A stretch of DNA of 64,000 nt from Synechococcus sp. Tobar12-5m-g (GTDB lineage: Bacteria > Cyanobacteriota > Cyanobacteriia > PCC-6307 > Cyanobiaceae). The stretch lies in NCBI RefSeq assembly GCF_024345415.1, contig NZ_JAGQBB010000008.1, positions 55,790-119,789 on the forward strand, given 5' to 3'. The position numbers were made by a program, and so were the translations under genes. The notes beneath the pieces were generated by a model. The model did no database searches, was not told the DNA's origin, and saw only the letters and a list, made by a program, of their open reading frames with translations. Positions within the stretch are counted from its first letter, which is position 1. The number at the start of each line of letters is the position of its first letter. This document shows, piece by piece, positions 46,321 through 55,881 of this stretch.

Positions 46321-47133
46321 ATGGCAGCGGGGGCAGGGGTCGAGGGGCAGGACGGGCCAGGCGGGATCCGGTTCATCGTGGCGGTGCCGGCCAGGCTGGA
46401 GTCGTCCCGCCTGCCCGGCAAGGTGATGGCCGACATCCACGGCCAGCCGATGCTGGAGCGGGTGCTGCGTCGCTGCCGGGAGGCAGCCCGTCCTGACGCG
46501 GTGGTGCTCTGCACCGACAGCGAGGTTCTGCGGCAGGCTGCCGAGGGCTGGGGTTTTCCCGTGCTGATGACCAGCCCCGAATGCAGCTCCGGCAGCGATC
46601 GCCTCGCCTCGGTGGTGACGGCGTTGGTGGGCCTGGCGAGCGGCCCGGAGCTCGCACGCACCGTGATCCTCAACGTTCAGGGCGACCAGCCCTTCATCGA
46701 CCCCGTCGTGATCGACGCCATGGCCGCCGAGTTCGAGCGGCGTCAACCCACACCCGAGGTGCTGACCCCCGTGTACCGGATCGGGGAGGAGAAGGTGCAC
46801 AATCCGAACGTGGTGAAGACACTGCTGGCCGCAGATGGCCGTGCGCTCTATTTTTCACGCTCGGCGCTCCCCCATGTCCGTGGCGTGGAGCCCGACCGCT
46901 GGCATGCCCACGCCCCCTACTGGGGACACGTGGGCATCTACGGCTACCGAGCCGACGTGCTGGCACGCTGGGGGTCCCTGCCCCCATCGCCGCTTGAGCA
47001 GGCCGAGAAGCTGGAGCAGCTTAGGCTGATCGAGGCGGGCATCAGCCTCGGCACCTTCGTGGTGGAAGGGGATTTCCTCTCCGTGGATACCACCGAGCAA
47101 CTCGAACAGGCCCGTGCCATGGCTGCGGGCTAG
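46321..47133 (+). CDS. kdsB: 3-deoxy-manno-octulosonate cytidylyltransferase (CMP-Kdo synthetase)
   Basis: Activates Kdo with CTP to CMP-Kdo. The 270-residue sequence has VAVPARLESSRLPGKVMADI (nucleotide-binding), ILNVQGDQPFIDP (metal-binding Asp), HVGIYGYRADVL and the C-terminal SVDTTEQLEQA. ATG 46321 has a 15-residue unconserved leader. It converges on the gene at 47130 with a 4-bp overlap. With kdsA, kdsC and kdsD it completes CMP-Kdo synthesis in this window. Confidence 0.93.
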   Translation: MAAGAGVEGQDGPGGIRFIVAVPARLESSRLPGKVMADIHGQPMLERVLRRCREAARPDAVVLCTDSEVLRQAAEGWGFPVLMTSPECSSGSDRLASVVTALVGLASGPELARTVILNVQGDQPFIDPVVIDAMAAEFERRQPTPEVLTPVYRIGEEKVHNPNVVKTLLAADGRALYFSRSALPHVRGVEPDRWHAHAPYWGHVGIYGYRADVLARWGSLPPSPLEQAEKLEQLRLIEAGISLGTFVVEGDFLSVDTTEQLEQARAMAAG

Positions 47134-48119
47134 TTGTGTTTCGGTCGGCCGGCGTTGACGAGCCTGCCGACGGGGGTCACACGCTCGAGCCCGATCCACT
47201 GCCCGAATCCATCCCCCGTATCCAAGAGCTCCACACGAAGCAGTCGCGGGCTCTCGCAGTTCCGATGCAGTCGCCACGGTGCACTCAGATAGACCGTCTG
47301 GGTCTGCTCCACCTTCATGCCGATCAGCCGCGCGGTCGTGCTGGTGAGCACCTTCCCGTTGGCGGAGCAGATCAGCGTCGCTCTGGCGCCCTGCTCGCTA
47401 CCGGGTCCCCCGAGCAGATGCAGCGCAACGGTGAACACGTCCGCAGGCACCTGTCCCTCGACGGTGACGACGCCCTTGTATCGGTCGCCCCCTACTCGCT
47501 GCCAGGTCGAGGCAAGGAAAGGTCTTCCCCTGTAGTCGACGGTAGCTGGCAATCCGAACGACTGGGGCGACGGATCGGAGGCTGCCGTGCCCGCGGCGGG
47601 GCGCCACGTGATCAGGGCCTCCGTGCGGGGGCTGGCCAGCCTCAAGCGGCTGCGATCACTGACTTTCTCGTAGAGCAAGCCGTCAGCGCCGACGGGCCCG
47701 AGAAGGCGATATCCATTCAGGATGATTCCTCCGAAGGAATCATCAAGTTGCTGGATGGTTGGATAGAATCTTGACTGGAGTATGCCGCCCTTGCCAACGG
47801 CAACTCGGTCGAGGATATAGGGCGGCCGCTTCTTCTGATTCGTCAACGCCTCGATATAGGCTTCGAATTTTTTGGTATTCAATGTTGCTGATAGCGCGAT
47901 GTCCACATCGGGGTTGCTTGGGAAGCTGTTCGAGGTTCCAAAGAACTCGTAGCTCCATCCATACAGGTGCAGGCCGTTGCGCATCGGCCCTACCCAGAGC
48001 GGACTGGCTGCCGGGCTGTCGCTCCCCATGGCACCCAGGGAGCGGGCCAGCAAGGAAAGCGCCAGAAGAATCAACAGTGGTGTGCTGGCGATACTGAACC
48101 AGATCAGCTTTTTTCTCAT
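47130..48119 (-). CDS. membrane-anchored protein of unknown function
   Basis: A 329-residue protein I do not recognise. One N-terminal hydrophobic helix (LIWFSIASTPLLILLALSLLA) after MRKK is a signal anchor or an uncleaved signal peptide, so the rest should face the periplasm. The C-terminal 120 residues have a beta-rich look (VVTVEGQVPADVFTVALHLLGG). It lies 14 bp behind the multi-pass protein on the same strand, so the pair is probably one operon. Confidence 0.6.
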   Translation of the reverse strand: MRKKLIWFSIASTPLLILLALSLLARSLGAMGSDSPAASPLWVGPMRNGLHLYGWSYEFFGTSNSFPSNPDVDIALSATLNTKKFEAYIEALTNQKKRPPYILDRVAVGKGGILQSRFYPTIQQLDDSFGGIILNGYRLLGPVGADGLLYEKVSDRSRLRLASPRTEALITWRPAAGTAASDPSPQSFGLPATVDYRGRPFLASTWQRVGGDRYKGVVTVEGQVPADVFTVALHLLGGPGSEQGARATLICSANGKVLTSTTARLIGMKVEQTQTVYLSAPWRLHRNCESPRLLRVELLDTGDGFGQWIGLERVTPVGRLVNAGRPKHN

Positions 48120-48133
48120 AGTTATCCAGGCGG

Positions 48134-49273
48134 TCAGGAGAAAGCCGTGGTCTTATTGGCGGACAGCCTGGAGTTCCTTAGGGCCAGCACCATCACGAAT
48201 GTTGTCGTCGGTATCAGTAGAAGGTTGTAGTGGGGAAATCCTTTGGCTGGCAGCAGAATGGCCGCGAACGTGCCGGCTATCATCAGGGCAGAGGCTTTCA
48301 TGTCCGCCAGGGCTTGCTTTTCTCCAGCAGGTGAGTCTGCCTGCCCATAGATCCAGCACAGCCAGGCGATCAGAATCTGGGGCGTATAGGCGAGGATGGT
48401 AAGCAGCAGATTCAACAGCAAAGGAATAAAAGAATTGATGGATCCCAGTTTTCCGCCCTCGCCGATTTCCGAGAAGCTGTAGTCGAAGATGAGAGCACCT
48501 GCCCTGGAAAGGATTCCCTCGCCCCCAAGCCGAAAGACGATCAGATCAACCAGGATGCAGGCCAGCACGAGGTAGAGGGTTAATCGGCGCTTGTCCGCCC
48601 TGAACTGATCGCTCAACCAGATGAACAGCAGGATCTGGATGGCGAGCTGGTACTTGAGGTGGAATCCGATCGTGCCGATCAGCACGGCCGCTGGCAGCCA
48701 GAATCTGAGGTGCTCCGCATGGATCAGCAGGGCCCATAGCAGCAGCAGCAGAACGCTTCCGAGCATCTCTCCATTGGGGGAGTAGCTGTCAATGTCCATG
48801 CCGAAAATCAGAACCATCAGGCTCAGCACGGCACAGGTTGCGGCTGCTTCCCGGCTGAGATAGGCCCTGCCGCAGAGAAAAGCCAGGGCCACGATCAGGC
48901 CGGCCGTGATCGCATACACGGCACTGATCGCTAGGTCATCCTGAGCTGCTGAGGGGACCCCCAGGAGATCCAGGAGGCCCAGGAGGGGCACATAAAGGAA
49001 TGGGTGAATGAACCCCTGGGTATGCATATCATGCACCGTCAGATTGAAGCCGGGCCTGCCCAGGTAGTGTCGGGCCCATGCTGTGGCCATGTAGCAATCG
49101 GGATTGAACCCGCCAGGCGTCACAACCAATGCCTTCAGTCCAGCCAGGGTGGCGAAGGTGCCGTATAGATAGAAGGCCATCCTCCAGTCTTTGGTGGCGA
49201 TGGCATGGACCGCTGGAAGCGGTGACTCTGCCCCGTGCCGGCTCGGGTATTGACTGGCTGCGCTGATCTGCAC
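48134..49273 (-). CDS. multi-pass membrane protein, GT39/ArnT-like (putative)
   Basis: A 379-residue protein with about nine helices. A large acidic loop after helix one (GGFNPDCYMATAWARHYLG) fits the topology of polyprenyl-phosphate-sugar-dependent transferases of the GT-C class, in which such a loop holds the catalytic Asp. The sequence is too divergent for a family name. GTG 49273 is given; ATG 49180 (MAFYLYGTF) is a plausible alternative just before helix one. It is first in a two-gene operon with the anchored protein downstream. Confidence 0.55.
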   Translation of the reverse strand: MQISAASQYPSRHGAESPLPAVHAIATKDWRMAFYLYGTFATLAGLKALVVTPGGFNPDCYMATAWARHYLGRPGFNLTVHDMHTQGFIHPFLYVPLLGLLDLLGVPSAAQDDLAISAVYAITAGLIVALAFLCGRAYLSREAAATCAVLSLMVLIFGMDIDSYSPNGEMLGSVLLLLLWALLIHAEHLRFWLPAAVLIGTIGFHLKYQLAIQILLFIWLSDQFRADKRRLTLYLVLACILVDLIVFRLGGEGILSRAGALIFDYSFSEIGEGGKLGSINSFIPLLLNLLLTILAYTPQILIAWLCWIYGQADSPAGEKQALADMKASALMIAGTFAAILLPAKGFPHYNLLLIPTTTFVMVLALRNSRLSANKTTAFS

Positions 49274-49535
49274 GGGTGCCCGGGGATGGATGTAGGTTCA
49301 GTTGGATGGCGGGACGGAAATCTCTGGCGCCATTCGCTTAGGCGGGTGTTTGCTCAATCTGGTTCAGGGTACATCGTGCCAAGGCGAACTTGATTTCGAG
49401 CACATGAATTGTGAGGTGAGGAAGGAGGCAAGATAGTGTGCCCGTTCATGAAGGCGGAGCCGTAACCTGGGTGTTATGATCTAAAGATTGATTGTCCAGG
49501 TGACCTTATTCGCGGAGCGGCGATGTCGGCCCGAT

Positions 49536-50558
49536 TCACGTTGTGTTGGTGAGGCCCGCCTGCACCAGATCGTGCAGCCGCAGCAGGCCCACCATCGTTC
49601 CCCCTTCCCCCAGGACCGGCAAAACGCCGATTGGTTTGCGGCGGTTTCGCTCCATCTGCTCCAGGGCTGACACCGCCAGCAGATCCGGCTCCACGGTGAT
49701 CGGGTCGGCGGTCATCAGCTCGGCGGCCCGCAGCTCGGCCCAGGCCGTGGCCGGATGCAGCTCCAGGGCCCGTCGCAGGTCGCCGTCGGTGATCAGGCCG
49801 GCCAGCTGTTCGCCGGGCCCGCTCTTGCGCACCCAGCAGGCTCCGGCGCCATCCCTGGTCAGCAGGGCAATCACGGCCTGGAGGCTGGCCGATTCGGCCA
49901 CCGGATGGAGCCGCTCCGCTGGCACCATCAGATCGGCCACCGTGAGGGTGAGCTGCTTGCCAAGGGATCCGGCCGGATGGTTGAGGGCGAAGTCCTCCGG
50001 GGAAATCCCCCGCCGCTCCATCCAGGTGGCCGCCAGGGCATCACCGATCGCCATCGCCACCGCCGTGCTGGCGGTGGGTGCCAGGTTCAAAGGGCAGATC
50101 TCCCGGTCGACGGATCCGTCGAGGACCACATCGGAGGCCCGGGCCAGGCTGGAGTCGACCCGGCCGACCAGGGCGATCCGGGCGGTGCCGCGCCGGCGCA
50201 GGTGGGGCAGGATGCCGATCAACTCCTCGGTTTCGCCGCTGTTGGAGATCAGCAGGCTCACATCATCGGGGCTCACCACCCCCAGATCACCGTGCAAGGC
50301 ATCGAGGGGGTTGAGGTAGATGGCCATCAGGCCGATCGAGGAGAAGGTGGCGGCGATCTTGCGCGCCACGATGCCGCTCTTGCCCACCCCGGTGATCACC
50401 AGCTTGGCGCGCTTGTCGGCGCAGCCATCCAGCAAGCTCAGGGTCGCCTCCACCTGGGCGGCATCGAGGCGATGGGCGCTGGCCTCGATGGCGGCTGCCT
50501 CCTCCATCAGGCAGCGGGTGAGCGCGGACACGAAACCACTCCGGGAGGATGGGGTCAT
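49536..50558 (-). CDS. kdsD: arabinose-5-phosphate isomerase (KdsD/KpsF)
   Basis: Interconverts ribulose 5-phosphate and arabinose 5-phosphate, the first committed Kdo step. The 340-residue sequence has a SIS domain (VITGVGKSGIVARKIAATFSS, LISNSGETEELIGILPHL, PTASTAVAMAIGDALA) and two C-terminal CBS domains (LITDGDLRRAL; AELMTADPITV). ATG 50558 was chosen; upstream codons overlap the divergent cca gene. The intergenic gap to cca is only 32 bp, so both promoters must overlap. KpsF-type paralogues serve capsule; in this window it is the only A5P isomerase. Confidence 0.93.
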   Translation of the reverse strand: MTPSSRSGFVSALTRCLMEEAAAIEASAHRLDAAQVEATLSLLDGCADKRAKLVITGVGKSGIVARKIAATFSSIGLMAIYLNPLDALHGDLGVVSPDDVSLLISNSGETEELIGILPHLRRRGTARIALVGRVDSSLARASDVVLDGSVDREICPLNLAPTASTAVAMAIGDALAATWMERRGISPEDFALNHPAGSLGKQLTLTVADLMVPAERLHPVAESASLQAVIALLTRDGAGACWVRKSGPGEQLAGLITDGDLRRALELHPATAWAELRAAELMTADPITVEPDLLAVSALEQMERNRRKPIGVLPVLGEGGTMVGLLRLHDLVQAGLTNTT

Positions 50559-50590
50559 TCTCAACCTGCGGGCTCCAGGGGCCCCAGTCG

Positions 50591-51928
50591 ATGCCCGCCG
50601 CCCTTGAGCCCCCCGGAATTCCGTCGGACCTGATCGAGCGACTGCTTCAGGCGGCCGGCGATGCGCCGATCGCCCTGGTCGGCGGCGCGGTGCGGGATCT
50701 CCTGCTTCACCGGCTTCACCGGGACCCCTGGCGGGGGTTGCCTGACCTGGATCTGGTGGTCGCGACACCGCTTGGAGCCTCCCCAGGCCTGCTTGATCCA
50801 GCCGCTGAGCCTGGCCCTGCCGCGGCGCTACGCCTCGCCCGCCGTCTGCGGGCGAGCTTCGGCTCGGGGGTGGTCAGGGCCTACCGGGAGCATGTCGCCT
50901 ACGGAACGGCGGAACTGGAGCTCCTGCTTCCGCAGGGATCCGTTCTGCTCGATCTTGCCAGCGCCCGCCGGGAGACCTACCCCAACCCTGGTGAGAATCC
51001 TGAGGTCCACTTCGGGGGCCTGGGCGATGACCTGGCCCGGCGCGATTTCACGATCAACGCCATGGCCCTGCGGCTCGGGCCTGGCCAGGGCCTTGGCAGG
51101 GCGGCAGCCCACGACTGGTGTGCCGAACTGGTCGATCCCCACGGCGGCCAGGCCGACCTGGAGCACAGGCAGCTGCGCTTCCTGCATGGCGCCAGCCTGA
51201 GGGACGACCCCACCCGCATCCTTCGGGGGGCCCGCTATGCGGCGCGGCTGGGGATGAACCTGGCGCCCCAAAGCCAGGCGCAACTGCACACCACCCTGCA
51301 GGCCTGGCCGTGGGGCTGGCGGTTCGGAGACCCACCCGAACGGGCCCCATCGGCGCTCGGCACCCGGCTGCGGATGGAACTGGAGCTGCTCTTTGACCGG
51401 GAAGCCTGGCCCTTGGCCCTTTCTGCCCTGCAGGACTGGGGAGCCCTTCTCCTGCTGGATCCCGCCCTCCAGCTTGAGAAGCAATGGGGGAGGCGCCTGG
51501 CCTGGGCTTCACGCTTCGAGCTGCCGCTGCTCCTGGCCTACGTGGCTGGAGCCGCTGACCCCCTGGCCTTGGCGGAACGGCTGCAACTGGCCCAGAAGCA
51601 TCGGCAGGTGCTGGCCAGCTTCCTCACCCTGCGCCAGCAGCTGTTGAACCTGGCCAGGGCCGACTCTGGGGTTCCCGCCCCCCAGTCGCCCGCCGCATGG
51701 TCCGCCTTTCTGGAGTGCCCGGGCCTACGGCCGGACGCCGTCGCCCTGGCGGTGGCCTGCGGGCTGGGGCCAAGGCGGCCGCTGCTGCGTTGGTTGTTGC
51801 GGTGGCGCCATCTGCGGGCTGAGACAACAGCGGCGGACCTGATCGCCCAAGGGTTCGCTCAGGGTCCTGCCCTGGGGCTGCATCTGCGGGAACTCAGGAA
51901 CCAGCGGCTCGATCAGGAGCGCCGCTGA
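50591..51928 (+). CDS. cca: class II CCA-adding tRNA nucleotidyltransferase/poly(A) polymerase-type enzyme
   Basis: Adds CCA (or only some of its bases) to tRNA 3' ends. LVGGAVRDLLLH and PDLDLVVAT (catalytic Asp pair), RRDFTINAMALRLG and LRDDPTRILRGARYAARLG are the class II motifs A-C; the C-terminal half is helical. ATG 50591 gives 445 residues. Some cyanobacteria split C- and A-adding activities between two enzymes, and this sequence does not decide which is present. Divergent from kdsD; converges on smpB with a 10-bp gap. Confidence 0.88.
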   Translation: MPAALEPPGIPSDLIERLLQAAGDAPIALVGGAVRDLLLHRLHRDPWRGLPDLDLVVATPLGASPGLLDPAAEPGPAAALRLARRLRASFGSGVVRAYREHVAYGTAELELLLPQGSVLLDLASARRETYPNPGENPEVHFGGLGDDLARRDFTINAMALRLGPGQGLGRAAAHDWCAELVDPHGGQADLEHRQLRFLHGASLRDDPTRILRGARYAARLGMNLAPQSQAQLHTTLQAWPWGWRFGDPPERAPSALGTRLRMELELLFDREAWPLALSALQDWGALLLLDPALQLEKQWGRRLAWASRFELPLLLAYVAGAADPLALAERLQLAQKHRQVLASFLTLRQQLLNLARADSGVPAPQSPAAWSAFLECPGLRPDAVALAVACGLGPRRPLLRWLLRWRHLRAETTAADLIAQGFAQGPALGLHLRELRNQRLDQERR

Positions 51929-51938
51929 ACGGCCGCCC

Positions 51939-52436
51939 TCAAAGCCTGGCCATCGCCGAGCGCACTTCCCGGTCGGCGTCCTTGCGGCGCTCGTCCTGGC
52001 GCTTGTCGTGGAGCTTGCGGCCCTTGGCCAGCCCCAGGGTGAGCTTGATCCACGATCCCTTCAGGTGGAGGTTGAGGGGGATCAGGGTGAGGCCCTTCTG
52101 GTCGAGGGCGACGCGCAGCTTGTCGATCTCGCGGCGGTGGGCCAGGAGCTTGCGGACCCGCAGGGGCTCGTGGTTGAAGTAGGCGCTGGCATGGCTGTGG
52201 GGGGAGATGTGCACGTTGTGCAACTGAAGCTCACCGCTGCGGATCAGACAGAAGCCGTCGCGCAGGTTGGCCTTGCCGGCCCGAATCGATTTCACCTCCG
52301 TGCCCACCAGCTCCAGACCGGTTTCCAGGGTTTCGAGAATCTCGTACTGGTGGCGGGCGAAGCGGTTGTCGGCCAGCAGGCGGTTGGCGGCATCCCGGGC
52401 CGCCTTGGCGGCTTTCTTGCCTCCCCCCTTGGCCAT
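51939..52436 (-). CDS. smpB: SsrA-binding protein SmpB
   Basis: Partners tmRNA in trans-translation to rescue stalled ribosomes. The 165-residue sequence has [39 protein letters not shown] and the basic tail [25 protein letters not shown] that enters the mRNA channel. ATG 52436 (MAKGGGKK) is the standard start; the in-frame ATG three codons earlier is unlikely. It is divergent from ruvB with 60 bp between. The tmRNA gene (ssrA) is not in the window. Confidence 0.95.
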   Translation of the reverse strand: MAKGGGKKAAKAARDAANRLLADNRFARHQYEILETLETGLELVGTEVKSIRAGKANLRDGFCLIRSGELQLHNVHISPHSHASAYFNHEPLRVRKLLAHRREIDKLRVALDQKGLTLIPLNLHLKGSWIKLTLGLAKGRKLHDKRQDERRKDADREVRSAMARL

Positions 52437-52496
52437 CTCCCTCACCAGCTGCGGTATCGACCCTAAACAGGCTTCCGCCTGCCTACCCTCGGGCCC

Positions 52497-53588
52497 ATGG
52501 CGATCGTTTCCTCAGGAGCCGGGCGCGGTGGGGCCAAGCCAGTCCCGGCGCGCCCTGCCGCCAGGCCGACCGCGCGGCTGCTCGATCCCCATGGCCAGCC
52601 GTTGGAGGAAGGGGCGGAGGAAGCGGCGCTGCCCACCCGGGAAGACAGTCTGCGGCCCCGCCGGCTGGCTGATTACATCGGCCAGCGGGAGCTCAAGGAG
52701 GTGCTCGGCATCGCCGTGGAGGCCACCCGCAACCGGGGCGAGGCCCTCGACCATGTGTTGCTCTACGGCCCCCCCGGGCTCGGCAAGACCACCATGGCCC
52801 TGGTGATCGCCGAGGAGCTTGGAGTGCGCTGCCGGATCACCAGTGCGCCCGCCCTGGAGCGCCCCCGCGACATCGTCGGCCTGCTGATCAACCTGCAGCC
52901 CCACGACCTGCTGTTCATCGACGAGATCCACCGACTCAACCGGGTGGCCGAGGAGCTGCTCTATCCGGCGATGGAGGATTTCCGCCTCGATCTCACCGTG
53001 GGCCGGGGCAGCACGGCCCGCACCCGCTCCGTGCCGGTGGCGCCCTTCACCCTGGTGGGGGCCACCACCCGGGCTGGCTCGCTGAGCTCGCCGCTGCGCG
53101 ACCGCTTCGGCCTGATCCAGCGGCTGGAGTTCTACGACCTCGCCGACCTCCAGGCCATCGTGGAGCGGGCCGCCGGCCTGCTCAACCTGGAACTCGACGA
53201 GGACGCCGCCGCGGAGGTGGCCCGCCGTTGCCGGGGCACGCCGCGGATCGCCAACCGCCTGCTGCGCCGGGTGCGGGATGTGGCCAGTGTGCGGGGCCAG
53301 CCGCGCATCGGGTCGGAGCTGGTGGCAGAGGCGTTGAGCCTGCATCGCGTCGATGATCGCGGCCTCGATGCCAGCGACAGGCGCTTGCTGGAGCTGTTGC
53401 TGGCCGGCTATGGCGGCGGACCAGCGGGGCTCGACACCCTCGCGGCCGGCCTCGGCGAGGACCCGATCACCCTGGAAACGGTGGTGGAGCCCTACCTGCT
53501 GCAGCTCGGCTTCCTGCTGCGCACCCCGCGGGGCCGGGTTGCCACGGCCGCGGCACGGCAGCATCTCAGCTGGCCGGAGGCGGCCTGA
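52497..53588 (+). CDS. ruvB: Holliday junction ATP-dependent helicase RuvB
   Basis: Motor of branch migration in recombinational repair, acting with RuvA. The 363-residue sequence has [12 protein letters not shown], Walker [15 protein letters not shown], Walker [12 protein letters not shown], sensor 1 [20 protein letters not shown] (with the arginine finger) and the C-terminal DNA-binding winged helix [15 protein letters not shown] segment ending [12 protein letters not shown]. The 40-residue leader is cyanobacterial. It overlaps the TPR gene start as TGATG. Confidence 0.95.
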   Translation: MAIVSSGAGRGGAKPVPARPAARPTARLLDPHGQPLEEGAEEAALPTREDSLRPRRLADYIGQRELKEVLGIAVEATRNRGEALDHVLLYGPPGLGKTTMALVIAEELGVRCRITSAPALERPRDIVGLLINLQPHDLLFIDEIHRLNRVAEELLYPAMEDFRLDLTVGRGSTARTRSVPVAPFTLVGATTRAGSLSSPLRDRFGLIQRLEFYDLADLQAIVERAAGLLNLELDEDAAAEVARRCRGTPRIANRLLRRVRDVASVRGQPRIGSELVAEALSLHRVDDRGLDASDRRLLELLLAGYGGGPAGLDTLAAGLGEDPITLETVVEPYLLQLGFLLRTPRGRVATAAARQHLSWPEAA

Positions 53589-54328
53589 TGGCCTGGCTGC
53601 TGGCCCTGCTGCTCGCCACCCAGCTCACCCTGCCCCAGCTGTTCGACCAGGCGCTGGTGGCCAGCCGCGAGGGGCGATTCGGGGAGGCCCTGCCCCTGTG
53701 GGACCGGGTGCTGGAGGTGGCCCCCAACGACGCCTCGGCCTGGAGCAACCGCGGCAACGTGCAACTGGCGCTTGGCCACCCGGAAGCCGCCATCGCCGAC
53801 CAGGACAAAGCGATCGCCCTGGAGCCAGGCAGCGCCGATCCCCATCTGAATCGGGGCACGGCGGAGGAGGCCCTGGCCCAGTGGGACCGGGCAGCCGCCG
53901 ACTACCACTGGATCCTGGAGCGGGATCCCACCGAGGCCTCGGCCCTCTACAACCTGGGCAATGTCGAGGGGTCCCGGGGCGACTGGGCAGCAGCTCGCCG
54001 GTGTTTCGAGGCGGCGGCAACAGCCCGGCCGGGCTTCGCGATGGCCCGCTCCAGCCTTGCCCTGAGCCGCTTCGAGTTAGGTGATCTGGCCGGCGCCGAG
54101 AGCGAGTTTCGCAACCTGATCCGTCGGTATCCGTTGTTCGCCGATCCCCGCGCCGGGCTCACGGCCCTGCTCTGGCAACGGGGGGCCCTCGGCGAGGCCG
54201 AAAGCAACTGGGCGGCGGCTTCGGGTCTGGATCCCCGCTACCGGCAGCCAGAATGGTTAGCGCGGATTCGGCGCTGGCCCCCTGGGCCGGTCCACGCTCT
54301 CGAAGCTTTTCTGGATCTGGCCAGTTGA
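53588..54328 (+). CDS. tetratricopeptide-repeat protein, probably exported
   Basis: A 246-residue protein with a hydrophobic start ([21 protein letters not shown]) that could be a short signal peptide or anchor, and five to six TPRs (for example NDASAWSNRGNVQLALGHPEAAI and PTEASALYNLGNVEGSRGDWAAA). Such repeats mediate protein-protein contact. The start shares TGATG with ruvB, and the end overlaps the amidohydrolase start by the same arrangement, giving one transcription unit. Confidence 0.8.
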   Translation: MAWLLALLLATQLTLPQLFDQALVASREGRFGEALPLWDRVLEVAPNDASAWSNRGNVQLALGHPEAAIADQDKAIALEPGSADPHLNRGTAEEALAQWDRAAADYHWILERDPTEASALYNLGNVEGSRGDWAAARRCFEAAATARPGFAMARSSLALSRFELGDLAGAESEFRNLIRRYPLFADPRAGLTALLWQRGALGEAESNWAAASGLDPRYRQPEWLARIRRWPPGPVHALEAFLDLAS

Positions 54329-55608
54329 TGAGTCCTGCCCCCGCTCCCGTTCCTGTTCCCAACCCCACTCCCGCCGCCCCCGGAACCACCACCTTCGGCG
54401 GGCCAGGCAGACACGGCTGCCCTGCGGAACTGTGGCAGCGCCTGGGCTTGGAGCGGGCCCTGGAACAGGCGCTGCCCGAGCTGATCGGACTGCGGCGGCA
54501 CATCCATGCCCACCCGGAGCTGAGCGGCGCCGAACACCAGACGGCGGCGCTGGCGGCGGGGGAGCTGCGCCTGCTGGGATGGGAGGTGCGCGAAGGGGTG
54601 GGGCGCACGGGGGTGGTGGCCGAACTCGGTCCTGAGCAGGCACCCCTGCTGGCCCTGCGGGTCGACATGGATGCCCTGCCGGTGGAGGAGCGCACCGGCC
54701 TGACCTACGCCTCCTGCCACCAGGGGCTGATGCATGCCTGCGGGCATGATCTCCACACGGCGATCGGCCTGGGGGTGGCCCGGCTGCTGGCGCCCCTGGC
54801 GGATCAGCTCACGGCGCGGCTGCGGTTGCTGTTCCAACCAGCCGAGGAGATCGCCCAGGGGGCCGCCTGGATGCTGGCCGATGGGGCGATGGAGGGGGTG
54901 CGGGCCCTGTTCGGCGTGCATGTGTTCCCGTCCCTGGCGGTGGGCAGCATCGGCGTGCGCAGCGGCAGCCTCACCGCCGCCGCCGGCGAGCTGGAGGTGG
55001 AGGTGCTGGGGGAAGGGGGGCATGGGGCACGGCCGCACCAATCCACCGATGCGATCTGGATCGCGGCACGGGTGGTGAGTGGGCTGCAGGAGGCGATCAG
55101 CCGGCGGCTGGATGCGCTGCAGCCGGTGGTGGTGAGTTTCGGGAAGATCGAGGGCGGCAAGGCGTTCAACGTGATCGCCGACCATGTGCGCCTGCTCGGC
55201 ACCGTGCGCTGCCTCGACACCGCCGTGCACGCCGAGCTGCCGGGCTGGATCGAGGACACCGTGCTGGCGATCTGCCGCGGCTACGGTGGTGAGGGCCGGG
55301 TGCGCTATCGCTGCATCGCGCCGCCGGTGCACAACGACCCCGTGCTAACCGCCCTTGTGGAGGAGGCCGCCATCGCCCTGCTCGGCTCCCGGCAGGTGCT
55401 GCGGCTGGAGCAGCCTTCCCTGGGGGCGGAAGACTTCGCCGAACTGCTCAGCGTCGCCCCCGGCACGATGTTTCGACTGGGGGTGGCTGGCCCGAGCGGC
55501 TGCGCGCCCTTGCACAACGGCCTGTTCAGCCCGGATGAGCAAGCCCTTGCGGTGGGCGTGAAGGTGCTGACCCTCAGCCTTCTGCTCTGGATGGAGCGCC
55601 AGGTTTGA
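54328..55608 (+). CDS. M20-family amidohydrolase
   Basis: A 426-residue metal-dependent hydrolase related to hippurate or N-acyl-amino-acid hydrolases. LRRHIHAHPELSG, RVDMDALPVEE, HACGHDLHTAIGLG (metal ligands), FQPAEEIAQGAAWML (catalytic Glu) and GEGGHGARPH are all present. ATG 54328 overlaps the TPR stop as TGATG. In cyanobacteria such proteins may cleave amino-acid conjugates; the physiological substrate is unknown. It overlaps the DUF3188 gene by 4 bp. Confidence 0.9.
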   Translation: MSPAPAPVPVPNPTPAAPGTTTFGGPGRHGCPAELWQRLGLERALEQALPELIGLRRHIHAHPELSGAEHQTAALAAGELRLLGWEVREGVGRTGVVAELGPEQAPLLALRVDMDALPVEERTGLTYASCHQGLMHACGHDLHTAIGLGVARLLAPLADQLTARLRLLFQPAEEIAQGAAWMLADGAMEGVRALFGVHVFPSLAVGSIGVRSGSLTAAAGELEVEVLGEGGHGARPHQSTDAIWIAARVVSGLQEAISRRLDALQPVVVSFGKIEGGKAFNVIADHVRLLGTVRCLDTAVHAELPGWIEDTVLAICRGYGGEGRVRYRCIAPPVHNDPVLTALVEEAAIALLGSRQVLRLEQPSLGAEDFAELLSVAPGTMFRLGVAGPSGCAPLHNGLFSPDEQALAVGVKVLTLSLLLWMERQV

Positions 55609-55841
55609 AACCGTCCCGGCCGGATGCCCGTCCCCTGCTGGCCCTGGCGGCGCCCCTGCTGATCCTGCTGGCCAGCATCAGCCTGCTGGTGCGCCATGGA
55701 AGCCAGCGGCTGCAGGCGGTCCCGGCCCTGCTGATCGGCTGCGGGCTGGTGGTGAGCAGCCGGGTGCGTCGCATCCGGCGGCGGCGGGCCCTCGCCGAAG
55801 CCCTGCGGTCGCCACCGATGGCGCCGCCGCCGGCCGGTTGA
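55605..55841 (+). CDS. small membrane protein, DUF3188-like
   Basis: A 78-residue protein with two hydrophobic helices (LLALAAPLLILLASISLLV and LQAVPALLIGCGLVVSS) and a strongly basic tail, the layout of the cyanobacterial DUF3188 family. The TTG start overlaps the amidohydrolase stop by 4 bp. No function is known. By the positive-inside rule the C-terminus is cytosolic. Confidence 0.7.
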   Translation: MKPSRPDARPLLALAAPLLILLASISLLVRHGSQRLQAVPALLIGCGLVVSSRVRRIRRRRALAEALRSPPMAPPPAG

Positions 55842-55881
55842 AGCTACGGTGAAGAGGGACCGGCTGTGGGAGGGTGAAGCC

